Shown: one piece after another, positions 9,181 through 20,639 of the stretch | Position numbering within the stretch: position 1 is the first letter of the stretch | How the letters are laid out: every line of letters starts with the position of its first letter | Origin: Austropuccinia psidii | Lineage: Eukaryota > Basidiomycota > Pucciniomycetes > Pucciniales > Sphaerophragmiaceae | DNA: 64,000 nucleotides | Reading direction: 5' to 3' | Assembly: GCA_023105745.1 (NCBI GenBank) | Contig: JALGQZ010000004.1 | Location: 37,338,437-37,402,436 of the forward strand | Made by a program: the position numbers and the translations under genes | Notes under the pieces: generated by a model | The model's input: the letters and a program-made list of their open reading frames with translations, nothing else | What the model was told of the DNA's origin: nothing | Databases searched by the model: none

Positions 9181-10626
9181 TGTCACAGGGGCTCTTGGAC
9201 AGAAATACAAGAGTGGCCCGGCACTCACGAATCAGGGAACTCACTTGAAAGACTGCAAAAGAATAAAGAAATAAAAATAAAAGAATAAATTCCTCTAAGA
9301 AATATGCAGGTACAAGATGAGATGCAATAAGAGGAAAGGGAAGCCAAATGGCCAAACAGCCAACCAAGTAAGTCCTTAATCACTGTTTCAACCTACCAAA
9401 ATGAACAATTGAATTAGTAAGGATATGACCACCAAATATGCATTCACAGGCAAAGAAAGAAAAAAGAGAAGGTGCTAAATGACTGACTTGATAATATCAG
9501 TATTTGCTTAACAGAATGAAAAGAAAATAAAGATAAAATAAAATAAAACTATATTAATCAACTGGGGAGAAACCCCCCAGGGTGGAAAGGGTAGCCGGTA
9601 TATGTAAACAGTTGGGAGCTTGAGTTCTTCAGGCTGAAAAATGATCTGTATTGATCCTTGAAGCTGTATTGATTGTTCTGGGAACTGATACAGCTGGCTA
9701 ATATTGAAATTGAATTGGGTTGAATCAATTTCCCATACTTGAAAATGAAATACAGTTCTTGGTGGATTCAGGCTGTATTGAAATGAAGGTGGTTGCCAAG
9801 ATGGATTGAGTGGAGCTTTGAAACTTAACAAATGAATGAATGAACTGAATGAACTGCCTCTTGAATCCCTTGAGAATGGTTGAACAGTATTGCCTTGGAG
9901 GAATACTGTGAATGAATGTATCCAATGACGTCTTGATGGTGTGATTGGTCTTTGACACTGAAACACTTGCTCTTGAGCCTTGATGATTCCTCTGAATGAT
10001 TGGGTGCCTTGATGACGTGATGATATGTTGGAATGTTGAAATGACCATTTGATATTGCCACAATTGAATTGTTGTTGATAAATGATGCACAATGATATAT
10101 AACATAATTTATCGCATATTGGTTCATTGGAAAGAAGATTACGTCCAAAGGTCTTGAGATGAAAAGGCAGAGGGGAAAATAATTGATGTGATGGCTTCAG
10201 AGCTTGGGAAGGTGTTTCTGGGTCCTTTGGGGTTTTTGGCCACTTTTGGGTTCTGAGCCAAAAACTGGCCCAAAGGGTGGGAAAGTGTCTTTTGGACACT
10301 TTGCGTCAAAGTGCGCAAAAATGCGCAAAAGTGCACAAATGCGCATTATGAGACCAAATAGCCAAAAACAGCCATTTGGGCCATTTCCCCTGTCTTTGAG
10401 GGAAATGACCAGACATACCCATTTGGGCATAAATTGCCGCTATGGCTTCTGGATTGAGGTGAAGGGCCATGAAGGCCCCAAAACACAAATGGCCATAAAT
10501 GGTCCATAAGATGATGACGTGGCCATATTGGCCACTGGTGATGGATATGGCCAATTGGCCATAAAAGGACTGTGGCTTCATATGCCATATGGGGATCCAA
10601 GGAGGTGAATTGCCATGGTTGTGACA
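9181..10626 (-). repeat. G2 3' LTR
   Basis: TGTCACAGGG... to ...GGTTGTGACA, 1446 bases, read as the minus-strand element's 3' LTR because the polypurine tract (ggtggggggtac on the minus strand) adjoins at 10627. Promoter parts on the minus strand: box CATATA near 9600 and start motif AGTTGATTAATATA (9563 down to 9550). It has extra copies of a TGCGCAAAA-like unit at 10303-10347 compared with its partner. A 263-residue sense open frame (10299-9508) spans the U3; see findings. Confidence 0.88.
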
Positions 10627-11428
10627 GTACCCCCCACCTTGAAATGGTGAGCTCCTGAGCACCAATACAAGGTAAAGCCTGTTGAGGCTATTGGAAAGGA
10701 TTGAGAGTGGGATAGAGGAGAGTTCTTTTAAGAGGAAAATAAAATGATAACTGATATCAAAAATTTGTCATATGACGCAGGACTTGCTTGATCTTCTTTT
10801 GACATTGGCTTCATGATTTGATGATGTTGTAATGAATGAATATTTTTTGAGGTAAATTTTTGATATGATAAGATGAAAATGAAAATAAAATTTAATATAA
10901 AGAATGAAAATGAACGTAAAAGAAAGAGAAAAACAAAAAAGAAAAATGAATTGAATTTTGAGGGGGTTCCAATCTTCATCACGGAGGTTGATAACTGATT
11001 TTGAAATTGGCCAAGGACCTGGAAAGAGAAATTTGATGCCAGGTGCTCAAAACGTGGCCAAGGTAATGTTTTGACAAGATTGTAGACCCATCAGGGAAGT
11101 GCACACCAGGAGAGGAACTAACTTTTGGTAGTGACCACTTCCGCCAGTGCCATAAAAACAAAACAAAAATGTTGAAGGAATGAATTTGAATTTTGAAGTC
11201 TTGGAAATTAATTGTAAAGTGAATGGCCCATTGTCCCAAGTGAAAATGGCCACAAGATTGGAAATAAAGATGAAAGCCATGCCAAAGATCTGTGTCCAAA
11301 TTTGCAAAGTGCTCACAGAGTGGCCAAGGTGATGCTTACAACAAAAAAAGTAGAATACCCCTAAAGGTGCATACCAGGAGTGGGACTTACTTTTGGTAAT
11401 TCCTCTCCCCACCAAGCACCATAATGAA
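10627..11428 (-). other. G2 3' untranslated region with polypurine tract
   Basis: Between the pol stop and the 3' LTR. Next to the LTR lies AAGGTGGGGGGTAC (minus strand), a good polypurine tract. Just upstream is the inverted repeat GGTGCTCAGGAGCTCACC shared with G1 and G3. The region also holds two copies of a tail module (caccttggccac...gtgagcac...aagtaag...ctcctgg...gcac) near 11050-11120 and 11310-11400. No gene. Confidence 0.65.
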
Positions 11429-12228
11429 TCAAGCTTTTGAAGAATTGGGCCCAGGCTTGTCAGGATATAATGAATGAAAATCTTTGACAAGTTTGGGACA
11501 ATTCTTGAGGTTTTCGGTTGGTTCCCAAGTGGATCTTTCTGGGTCTTGACTGAAACCTTTCCATTCCACCAGATACCATAATTTTCCTCTCTTGAGCTTT
11601 GAGTCCAGTATTTGAGAGACTTCCCACTCCTCTTCTTCTTCAATGATGATTAGAGGAGGAGGCTCTTGATGCCGATTTGGGATTGTTGATGTCTTGACTG
11701 GTTCCAGGAGGGATATATGGAAGACTGGGCGTATGGATTTCCATTGAGATGGAAGCTTGAGGTGGTAGGCATGAGTGCTGACTTTCTTCAAGATTGGAAA
11801 AGGACCCAACCATCTTTCAGACAGTTTTTTGGTGGGTCTAGTTGATTTTATGTTCTTGGAAGAAAGACATACCATGTCACCAGGATTGAAAAAAGGTGGA
11901 CTTGATCTACTTTTATCTGCATACCTCTTACACCTGTTTATGGCAACTTCAAGTTCTCTCTTGACATCTTGCTGGACTGATTGGTTTTTGTTGATAACTT
12001 TCCAGCAGGAGTATCTTGAGTAATTTGAACTGAGTCAAAATGTGGATCTCTTCCATAAACAGTGAAAAGTGGTGATTGTTTTGTTGAAGAGTGGTCAGAG
12101 TTATTGTAGGCAAATTCAGCCAGAGGGAGCCAGGTTTTCCAATCATCTTGATGATAGCTGACATACATCAGAAGGTACTGTTCTAGTATCTGATTTACCC
12201 TCCCTGTCTGTCCATCAGTTTCTGTGTG
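11429..12228 (-). pseudogene. G2 integrase C-terminal part with open chromodomain
   Basis: From the insert edge: [16 protein letters not shown] (the family Glu after TDGQT is Gly here, so the third catalytic acid appears lost), then [10 protein letters not shown]. After a frame change near 11938-11875 an open frame runs to 11429 with LGPFPILKKVS, HPVF-like RPVFHISLLEPV and a chromodomain at about 11620-11450: EWEVSQILDSKLKRGKLWYL, VEWKGFSQDPE, STWEP. The chromodomain's aromatic positions are intact. Confidence 0.85.
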
Positions 12229-14160
12229 AGCCTTGAGGTATATTTTACATACCCAAATAGGCCACAATTATCTTAAAAAGAGATTTTGAATTATGCACAA
12301 CTCATAAGTCATGCATATATCCAAAATTCATCATTTTCAATTTCAGAAAAGATGAATAACTTTTTATTGAGTAAGTAAATCCATGGATTTAAGACCAGAT
12401 TTGGATTTTACACAAAAATTCACCTAGGGTAGCTCCATAGAGTGAATAAGCTCAATTTAAGTATTTGAGGTGGTAAAATGGAAAATACTTCAATACCACA
12501 TCATTAATACCTCATAAAAGATCCGTGAAAATTTTTGTTTTTCTTGATTTTTAGCCAAAATAATGGGAAAGTGAGAAATCCCATGTTACATATACACTAA
12601 GAATAGTGTTATGCATGTTTTGAGCACTTAATATCATGGTATTCTTACATGGACTTTTGGTACACCCATAGTGGATATCTCACTTTAAGCTTAAATTACT
12701 ATTTTGACGTAAAAAATAGGCAAGGGGGACAAAAGACATCAAAGAGAGCCAGGGTACCCAACTTCTGAGGCCTCAGAGGCGTGGATAGCTCCAGAGCATG
12801 GATCCATGGCTCATCTTGGCCCAATTGGTAAACTAAAACTCTTTGGGAACTTGGTTACCAAGTTACAACTACTGTAAAACATCAGAAAATAGCAAATAAC
12901 CTGCTATTTTGACGTGCCAAGGAGGTAATGAGCTACTTACACTCCTGTAACCATGTCAATTACTAATGACTTTCCATGGATAAACCCCACAAGAGTAATT
13001 AAAACCCTTTTGGGACCCATATTCATTGATTTACCTCATAGCAACCAGCAAAACACTGCTATTTGCAATTCTACGTAGAAATGAGGTAAAACCTTCAAAA
13101 ATTCATTAAAAATACAATTCTTAATGAATCTTTCTGAAACTTTCAGGACTAAAGGAGAACTGTATTATCTATGGTACAACCAAAAGGAATTACAGCTTTA
13201 CTAGTAAAACTAAAGGTTTTACTTACAGTCCATTTTTGGATATTCTACGTGAAACACTGAATCTTCAAAAATTCACAGTAATTACAACCTGTGATGAAAT
13301 TGGCAATAACATTGATACCTTTGAGAAATCAATGATTATTTTAGAATAAAAGAAGATTTACAAGTGTTACTCCTTTTATTCTTAACCATATTGGGGTTGG
13401 TAGTCACGTAAAAGCATCAATTAAGTAATTATGATAATCTTACATGACAACAGATGATGCAATCAATAATCCAAAAAGGTTTATTGTTTTCTCACTCACT
13501 GGTTTTTCAGTTTGCTCCATGGCACGCCTCTGTGAGCTGTTATTGACTTAAAAGAAGCCTCTTCTTGCTGTTTTTTCCGTATCATCATCTTATAAATTTA
13601 TTAAACCATCATTACCAACAAGTAAGTATTAGTTCAAGCTATTCTTAAGTGTTTTAAATCTTTCAGAATCAATCAGAAAGACGTTAAATCATAGAATCCA
13701 ACTATATATTGTTGAAATACTGTTATAAATCATCTTGATCCCTTAAATCCACAATTCTACGTCAAATTTCTCTACTCTTATCTTTCAATAAGTTCTTTGG
13801 AGTATTAGTGAGTCATTTATCTTTAATTCTTAAAGTTTTTCTCTAGTAATAGTTTTCTTCAAGAATTATCTTTATAATTATTCTTGTAAAAGATAATTAT
13901 ATATTAAAATAATTTTATTATTTTAATAAAAGAAGTTTTTTATTAAATTCTTCTTGTAATTGATTCTTGTAGACAATTACTTCTCACTGTTATAATCACT
14001 AGTAGTGTATAACACGTGAAAGAAATAATTTTATAATTATTTAATTGTGGTTATAATAATTTTTATTATTATATTTCATAAGAACAGACATAGTACTGTT
14101 GATTAATAGTAATATTATCATCAGTTTCATAGTCACATCTTACATTCTGGATAATAAGCA
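12229..14160. other. 1.9 kb non-coding insert that splits G2's integrase
   Basis: Left flank reads TDGQT of integrase, right flank reads CQQLKISRDL; in G3 these two are adjacent (52140-52200), so about 1.9 kb was inserted. I see no open frame of note, no clear terminal inverted repeats and no certain TSD; edges are good to about 15 bases. Inside are diverged tandem repeats marked by ATTTTGACGT or ATTCTACGT at 12701, 12906, 13067, 13241 and 13753, spaced 160-205 bases or a multiple. From 13850 on it is extremely AT-rich. It may be an unfamiliar non-autonomous element or LTR. Confidence 0.6.
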
Positions 14161-14985
14161 GTTCACAGATCTCTTGAAATCTTGAGCTGCTGACAAAGGT
14201 TGGTCCAAAAAGAAGAAAAAAAAAGAGAAGCTCTATCACTAAAAATGCTTGAAGGAAGGCCATGCTTTGAGAAAATATTCTTGATGAATAAATGGGCCAA
14301 ATCTAGTGAAGTGATTGAAGACATTGTTGGAATAAAAAGTGCCATTTTTGAGAATCTCTCCACTCTGACAAAAATTGAATCAAAGGAATTGGACAGTGGC
14401 AATTGAGTGATGAAATACATTGAAAGAAAAATCCAAGGACCACTTGGAATTGGAAGAGGCTTGAGGAGTCCAAACTTCTCATGAGGAATATTTTTGTTTC
14501 TTGAGCACTGTTGACAGGATGAGACATAATCCTTGATGAATTGAGTCATTCCGGACCAGTGGAAATCCCGCTTGACAAGTTTGAGAGTCTTCTCTTGGCC
14601 AGGGTGTCCAGCTAGAGGAGAGTCATGCCGCTTTTGAAGTATATTGACTTAAATTGTGGGGCATTTGGGACCACCACCCAATATTTGAAAAGGAGAATTT
14701 TGGAAGAGGAATCAAGAGAATAATCTTGGACAGATTTACCTTTACCCAAATCTTCAAGGATACTTCTATATTTAGAATCTTGCCATAATGACTTCCGAGT
14801 TGAATCAATCAAATTTGAAAATGAATCCACCTTGACTTCAAAAAACCTTGAGGCTTGAATTTCATCTTGCTTAATTATCTTCTGATAATTCATTGGGTTC
14901 TTGCTGATGAAATCCTCCCCCTTCTCTGGGTAAATGTTGTCCCGACATGACAAAGCATCTGGAGAGGTGGCCAAGCAGCCAGGAT
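14161..14985 (-). pseudogene. G2 integrase N-terminal and core part
   Basis: Zinc module and core: from DSPLAGHPGQEKT (around 14600) through FIKDYVSSCQQC, then FITQLPLSNSFDS and FSDRASLFFSSFWTN. The first core position reads MYFITQLP where the family has MDFITQLP, so the first catalytic Asp is Tyr; the second Asp (SDRA) is kept. Upstream, 14974-14612 carries the linker after RNase H (SPDALSCRDNIYPEKGEDF). A frameshift separates the two at about 14600. Confidence 0.82.
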
Positions 14986-16182
14986 GGTAAGTGATTGAGA
15001 AATGAAATTCAGATAAAATTTAAGCCCAGCGGGCTTGACGGCAAGTGAGAATCTTCAATGACATGAAGTATTGAAGTGATGAATGATTGGTGAGAACTTC
15101 AAAAGGGGAAGAAATTGAAAGAAGGAAATCTCTCCAGGGCTTGGGAGCCCAGACTATGCCAATGAGTTCCTTTTCATGAATCTCATAATTGAGCTCAGCT
15201 GGGAGAAGCTTGCGGCTATCAAATGCAATGGGATGTTTTCCTGAGTCAGAGACCTGACTCAGTACAGCACCCAAAGCATAATCTGAAGCATCAGTCTCTA
15301 CAATGATGGGTAGAGAAGGATTGAAGTGAGAAAGGATTGGAGCAGTGGTGAATGCCTCTTTGAGTTGATGAAACTGTCTAAGAGCTTCCTCATTGAGGGG
15401 AAAACGGGAATCTTTCTTGAGGAACCTTGTGAGTGAGCTAATCTTCTTTGAATAATTCTTGATGAAACGGCAGTAAAAATTGGCAAAGCCAAGGAATGAT
15501 TGAAGAGCCTTGAGGTTTCTTGGAGGCGGCCAATTGAGAATTTGCTGGAGTTTTGTTTGGTCCATCTTGATGCCTTCATAAGAAACAACATAACCGAAAT
15601 ACTCTACACTAGAAACATGAAACAGGAACTTGGGGGCCTTTGCAAAGAGGTTATTGGCTCTGAGTCTGGCAAGAACAGTGGACACATGAGTGACATGTTC
15701 TTCTTCAGATTTTGAAAAGACCATAATGCCATCCAAATAAACCACAACATGGAAATCAAAAAGATCATAAAAGATATCATTGACAAGGTTTTGAAAAGAG
15801 GCAGGAGCATTGGTGAGCCCAAATGGCATAACCAAATACTCATAGCTGCCATATTTAGTTCTAAAACATGTCAAATGTTCATCACCCTCCTTGATTCTGG
15901 GCAGGTTATATGCACCACGCAAATCAATATTGGAGAAGATAGAAGAACAATTGAAGACAGTAAGAAGCTGATTCTAGGGGGAACAGGCTACTTGTTCTTC
16001 CTAGTAACAGCATTGAGTTGGCGGTAATCAACACACAAACAGAGGCCACCATCTTTCTTTTTGACAAAGAGGACAGGTGCTCCTGTTGAAGAGGAGCTTG
16101 GCCAGATGAAACCTTTCTCTACATTCTCTGAAATATAGGCCCTGAGTGTATCTGACTCTTGGTTTGATAAAGAGTAGATCAC
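14986..16182 (-). pseudogene. G2 reverse transcriptase and RNase H, catalytic box lost
   Basis: 16182-15988 gives [20 protein letters not shown]; a frameshift near 15985 follows, and 15922-15020 continues with GAYNLPRIKEGDEH, VMPFGLTNAPASFQN and YLDG at 15739-15728, where the family has YLDD. RNase H shows ETDASDYALGAVL and NYEIHEKELIGIVW, with LTNHSSLQYF (Asp to Asn). Loss of the second YxDD Asp should inactivate the polymerase. Confidence 0.85.
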
Positions 16183-17051
16183 CCCAACTAGAGGTAGAGA
16201 CCCTCCAGCTCAATAAGATGATCACAGGCGCGGTGAGGAGGAAGTTTATCTGCTTCCACCCTGGAGAATACAGCCAAATAGTGGTGATAAACAGAAGGAA
16301 CAACCTTCATCACGGTTTCTATTTCTTCTGGCTCTTCCTCTTCATCTTACAACTCCTCCAGGGAGTCATGATAAGATGAAGGAGGAAGGTCCATATTCCC
16401 AAAGAAGAGATGAAGTGAAGATACAGAATTATCTTCTCCAACATCTTGAATCTCTTTGAAGACTTCATCTCTAGATGATAGTAATGACTTATGGGAATTA
16501 AGGGAAGGAATATGGACAGAAGATGGAAAGGATGGTGTTCTGGAATCACCAACCAGAGCTGCACATGATTTGGCAGAAGAAAAGTCATTACTGAAAGATT
16601 TTGAAGGATCATGATAGTCCTTATGATCAGCATTAAAGGTGATCAGCCCTTGCCTCCAATCAATATATCGATCAAAATGATTAAGAAAGTCAAAGCCCAA
16701 TATGAGATCTTCTCCCTTGGGAGTAGCAATGACTAAAAAGTCCCATTCAAAGCTTGGGAAGGAAGGGAGCTCAACCATATATTTAGTATGGTGAGTCACA
16801 AAGAAAGAAGGAGACTCAGAGGAGTCAAGAATGATAAGGGGAATCTTCTCTGGGAGTTCTGACATGGTCAAAGAATACTTGTGCACAAACTGCTTTGCAA
16901 TAAATGAGTTGGTAGCACCAGAATCAATGAGAATACTGTAAAAAACATCAGAAAGAGAAGAAAAAACAAAAAATTTAAGGGAATTTTTGACACCAGTATT
17001 CAGAATGCACAATTGTGCTCTGGAAGGAAAACTGTGAAGACCATTGAACAC
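16183..17051 (-). pseudogene. G2 protease and linker, stop near the RT junction
   Basis: An open frame from 17051 to 16347 has the active site ILIDSGATNSFIAK near 16920 and the second block DLILGFDFLNHFDRYIDW near 16680. The frame stops at 16347-16349, where G1 reads SLEEQWNEEEE; beyond it the frame continues towards RT with a further shift near 16195. The protease itself looks complete. Confidence 0.82.
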
Positions 17052-17065
17052 AACATGATCTTCAC

Positions 17066-18403
17066 TCAGGCTTTTCCCTGGCTGCGAAATTTGCCTGATG
17101 GTTGGGTAAGCTTGTTTTGAGGCCTTTTGATACAGGACTCAAGACTATGCTTCCCACCACAATAGGTACAAAGAACCTCTTTGATTCTTCTTTCTTTTTC
17201 AGAGTTCATGAGCTTGAAATCTTTATTCAATAAAGAAGAATGGGGCTTGTCCCTCTTCTAAAAATTCTTCTTCTTCTTTTGACTTGAGCTTGAAGAACTT
17301 TGAGGTTGAGAAGAACTTGACTTTGAGGCTTCTGGCTTCTTCTCTTGATGATGACTCTTTTCATTTTGCCTCTCATGGTACCTGGTATCAAGCTCCAGGG
17401 TAACATCCATTAATTCTTGAAGAGAGTCAATTCTTGAAGGATGGGAGGCCAATTGATCCAAAATCCTGGATGGCAATCCCTTCCTGAAATGATGGATAAG
17501 AGCTCTTTCACCCCAATCTCCAATTCTTGAGACAACACTTCTGAAATCAGCAATGTATAAAGATACATGCCCACCTTCCTTCATTCTTAATAAATCCAAT
17601 TCTGCTTCAGCTTTTCTGACTTCATTCAGGTCACCAAATAGAGTGAAAAGTTGAGATTAAAATAGAGGCCAAGAATTGAGAACGTAGTTGGAGTCCTGAT
17701 TGGTGAGGTTGGAAAGATAAGGCTCAATCCATTTTGCAGCCCTGCCAATGAGAAATGAAGTCGCATAAAGAACCTTCTTTCTGTCTTGAGAGAAGTTTGC
17801 CGGATCATTTTGAAAAATCAGTTGACAAGACTGAATAAAGCTTCTAACTTGGAAGGGCTGAGTCCCATCAAAGCATTCTGGTGCCTTCATAGATGGAGTC
17901 TTGAAGGCTGATGGTCTTGATGCTTCAGAGGATGAATCTGCTTGAAGATTGGCCATAATCTGAGTCATTTGCTGCATGATGGCCAATAGAGATGGTTCAG
18001 ACTGATGAGAGACAGGCTGATTAGACTGGGCTAGAGTTGGCCTTCCAGTTCCTTGGGATGCCTCCACAGGAGCAGGGACACTTTCAGTACCATCAGACTC
18101 TTCCTCTTCCACAGAATTCTCCTCCTCCTCTTCACCATCTTCACCTGGACCCTTCAAAATGGTCCTTGAAGTTCCTGGAAATCCGCCAACTACTCCTGAG
18201 AATGAGCTTGATCTTCTGGGCACTCTTCCTTCCTTCCTGGACAGTGCTGCTCCTTCCAAAGTGGGTCCTGTGTCCAATTTGGCCCTCAGTTGAGAAACTG
18301 CTGGGGTACCATCAAGAGGAGCCCTTGGAGTTGGAGTGAGAACAGCTTGAGCTCTGTCCTGAGATCTTGTCCGCCTTGCAGGAGGTGAGTGTTGGATGGG
18401 CAT
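17066..18403 (-). pseudogene. G2 gag, one frame with two stops
   Basis: Start MPIQHSPPARRTRSQ at 18403, matching G1's gag start; in-frame codons upstream (to 18490) have no counterpart in G1. One frame runs to a natural-looking stop at 17066-17068, interrupted only by TAA at 17657-17659 and TAG at 17258-17260, 446 codons with stops. N-terminal part is acidic and Glu-rich (VEEEESDGTE); the middle has QVRSFIQSCQLIFQNDP and VSLYIADFRSVVSRIGDW; the zinc knuckle CTYCGGKHSLESC at 17170-17132 again has C-x2-C-x3-H-x4-C spacing. Confidence 0.85.
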
Positions 18404-19200
18404 GATTTCAGGATAAAATGAAATAAAATGAACAAGAATCAAAATTTGAAGATAAAAACTTGTGGCAATTGAAATAATTCTTGAAGTCAAAAATCAAAAT
18501 CAATATCTTGAGGGAAATCAATAAAAATCAATGAATTCAAAGAAATTCTCCAGTACGTCAATCAATCAAAAATCAAATGAAGTCTTGAAGTCAAAATCAA
18601 ATCAATTTCTTGAAGTAAATCAGTGAATCAAATCCAAATGAAGTCTCCAAGTCAATGAATCAATGATTCAAATCAATCAAAATCAAAATCTTGCATTAAA
18701 TCAATCAATAAAAATGAATTCTTGAGGCCAAATCAATTTATGTCAAAATTCTTGATGTCAAAAATCAGCAAAATCAATAAAATCTTCAGGTCAATCAATT
18801 TTCTTGAGGTCAATATCAATTATGTAAAATCAATAAACCAAATCAAAATCAAGTGAGTTCTTCTTAAAAATCAAAACTCTTGAAGAATGAATCAATTATG
18901 AATCTTGATGTGAAGAATGTGTCTGAATAGTTTGATGAAACAATTTGAAAACCAAATGAAATTCAAGATTATGCCTGAATAATGAATGAATTAAAAAATG
19001 ATGATTTGAATAAGATTTAAAAAAGAGAAACAAAAATAAAATTGGGGTCAGCTTTCAATTTTCAGAATGAAGAATGAATGGGAGAAAAGTGAGAGGTGAC
19101 GATGAATCATAAGGTTCATAAGCATTAAAGAGTCATAATTTCAATGAAATGAGTGAATGAAATTATAAAGAAAGAATGAACAGAATGAAAAGAAATTATG
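18404..19200 (-). other. G2 leader, TGATT-rich
   Basis: About 800 bases between PBS and gag with dense (on the plus strand) aatcaatcaa and tcttgaggtcaa words, the reverse complement of the G1 leader texture. No gene. Confidence 0.6.
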
Positions 19201-19215
19201 AGTTAATTAATATAA
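19201..19215 (-). promoter_or_regulatory. Putative self-priming PBS of G2
   Basis: On the minus strand TATATTAATTAACT starts one base after the 5' LTR. It pairs with the LTR motif AGTTGATTAATATA (19597 down to 19584) over 14 positions, 13 Watson-Crick and one G-U. Compared with G1 (TAAATTAATTAACT and AGTTAATTAATTTA) the changes fall on both strands of the pairing. Confidence 0.5.
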
Positions 19216-20639
19216 TGTCACAGGGCTCTGGGACAGAAATACAAGAGTGGCCTGGCACTCAGGAATCAGGGAGCTCACTTGGAAGACTCCAAAGGAATAA
19301 AGAAATAAAAATAAAAGAATAAATTCGTCTAAGAAATATGCAGGTACAAGATGAGATGCAATAAGAGGAAAGGGAAGCCAAATGGTCAAAGAGCCAACCA
19401 AGTAAGTCCTTAATCACTGTTGCAACCTGCCAAAATGAACAATGGAATTAGTAAGGATATGACCACCAAATATCCATTGACAGGCGAAGAAAGAAAAAAG
19501 AGAAGGGGCTAAATGACTGACTTGATAATATCAGTATTTGCTTAACATAATGAAAAGAAAATAAAGATAAAATAAAATAAAACTATATTAATCAACTGGG
19601 GAAATACCCCCCAGGGTGGAGAGGGTAGCCGGTATATGTGAAAAGTTGGGAGCTTGAGTTCTTCAGGCTGAAAAATGATCTGTATTGATCCTTGAAGCTG
19701 TATTGATTGCTCTGGGAACTGATACAGCTGGCTAATATTGAAATTGAATTGGGTTGAATCAATTTCCCATACTTTAAAATGAAATACAGTTCTTGGTGGA
19801 TCCAGGCTGTATTGAAATGAAGGTGGTTGACAAGATGGATTGAGTGGAGCTTTGACACTTAACAAATGAATGAATGAACTGAATGAACTGCCTCTTGAAT
19901 CCCTTGAGAATGGTTGAACAGTATTGCCTTGGAGGAATACTGTGAATGAATTTATCCAATGACGTCTTGATGGCATGATTGGTCTTTGACACTGAAACAC
20001 TTGCTCTTGAGCCTTGATGATTCCTCTGAATGATTGGGTGCCTTGATGACGTGATGATATGTTGGAATGTCGAAATGACCATTTGATATTGCCACCATTG
20101 AATTGCTATTGATAAATGATGCACAATGATATATAACATCATTTATGGCATATTGATTCATTGGAAAGAAGATTACGTCCAAAGGTCTTGAGATGAAAAG
20201 GCAGAGAGGAAAATAATTGATGTGATGGCTTCAGAGCTTGGAAAGGTGTTTCTGGGTCCTTTGGGGTTTTTGGCCACTTTTGGGTTCTGAGCCAAAAACT
20301 GGCCCAAAGGGTGGGAAAGTGTCTTTTGGACATTTTGCGTCAAAGTGCGCAAAAATGCGCATTATGAGCCCAAATGGCCAAAAACAGCCATTTGGGCCAT
20401 TTCCCCTGGTTTTGAGGCAAATGACCAGAAATACCCGTTTGGGCATAAATTGCCGCTATGGCTTCTGGATTGAGGTGAAGGGCCATGAAAGCCCCAAAAC
20501 ACAAATGGCCATAAATGGTCCATATGATGACGTGGCCATATTGGCCACTGGTGATGGATATGGCCAATTGGCCATAAAAGGAATGTGGCTTGATATGCCA
20601 TATGGGGATCCAAGGAGGTGAATTGCCATGGCTGTGACA
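19216..20639 (-). repeat. G2 5' LTR
   Basis: TGTCACAGGG... to ...GGCTGTGACA, 1424 bases, partner of 9181-10626. Box CATATA and start motif lie near 19635 and 19597-19584 on the minus strand. The TGCGCAAAA-like unit is reduced by about 18 bases here (20335-20365). Confidence 0.88.

Larger units (their letters stand above)
9181..20639 (-). mobile_element. G2: full-length chromodomain Ty3/gypsy element with both LTRs
   Basis: Minus-strand element, LTRs at 9181-10626 and 19216-20639, body in the order gag, protease, RT/RNase H, integrase, chromodomain reading from high to low coordinates. Flanks are ttacc on the left and ttcc(t) on the right, consistent with a 5-bp TSD that lost one base. It sits inside G1's 3' LTR. 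LTR stretches I aligned by eye differ at only a few percent, so this is a fairly young insertion, yet its frames are broken and its integrase holds a 1.9 kb insert. Confidence 0.9.

Noticed and set aside
9508..10299. 263-codon minus-strand frame as a gene
   Set aside because: It lies wholly in an LTR, is broken in the partner LTR, and the sense strand has few stop words. Kept only as a finding on U3 frames.
12229..14160. Terminal inverted repeats or TSD of a DNA transposon
   Set aside because: Compared both ends; the shared cagtt words do not fit the expected empty site given by G3, and no inverted ends were seen.
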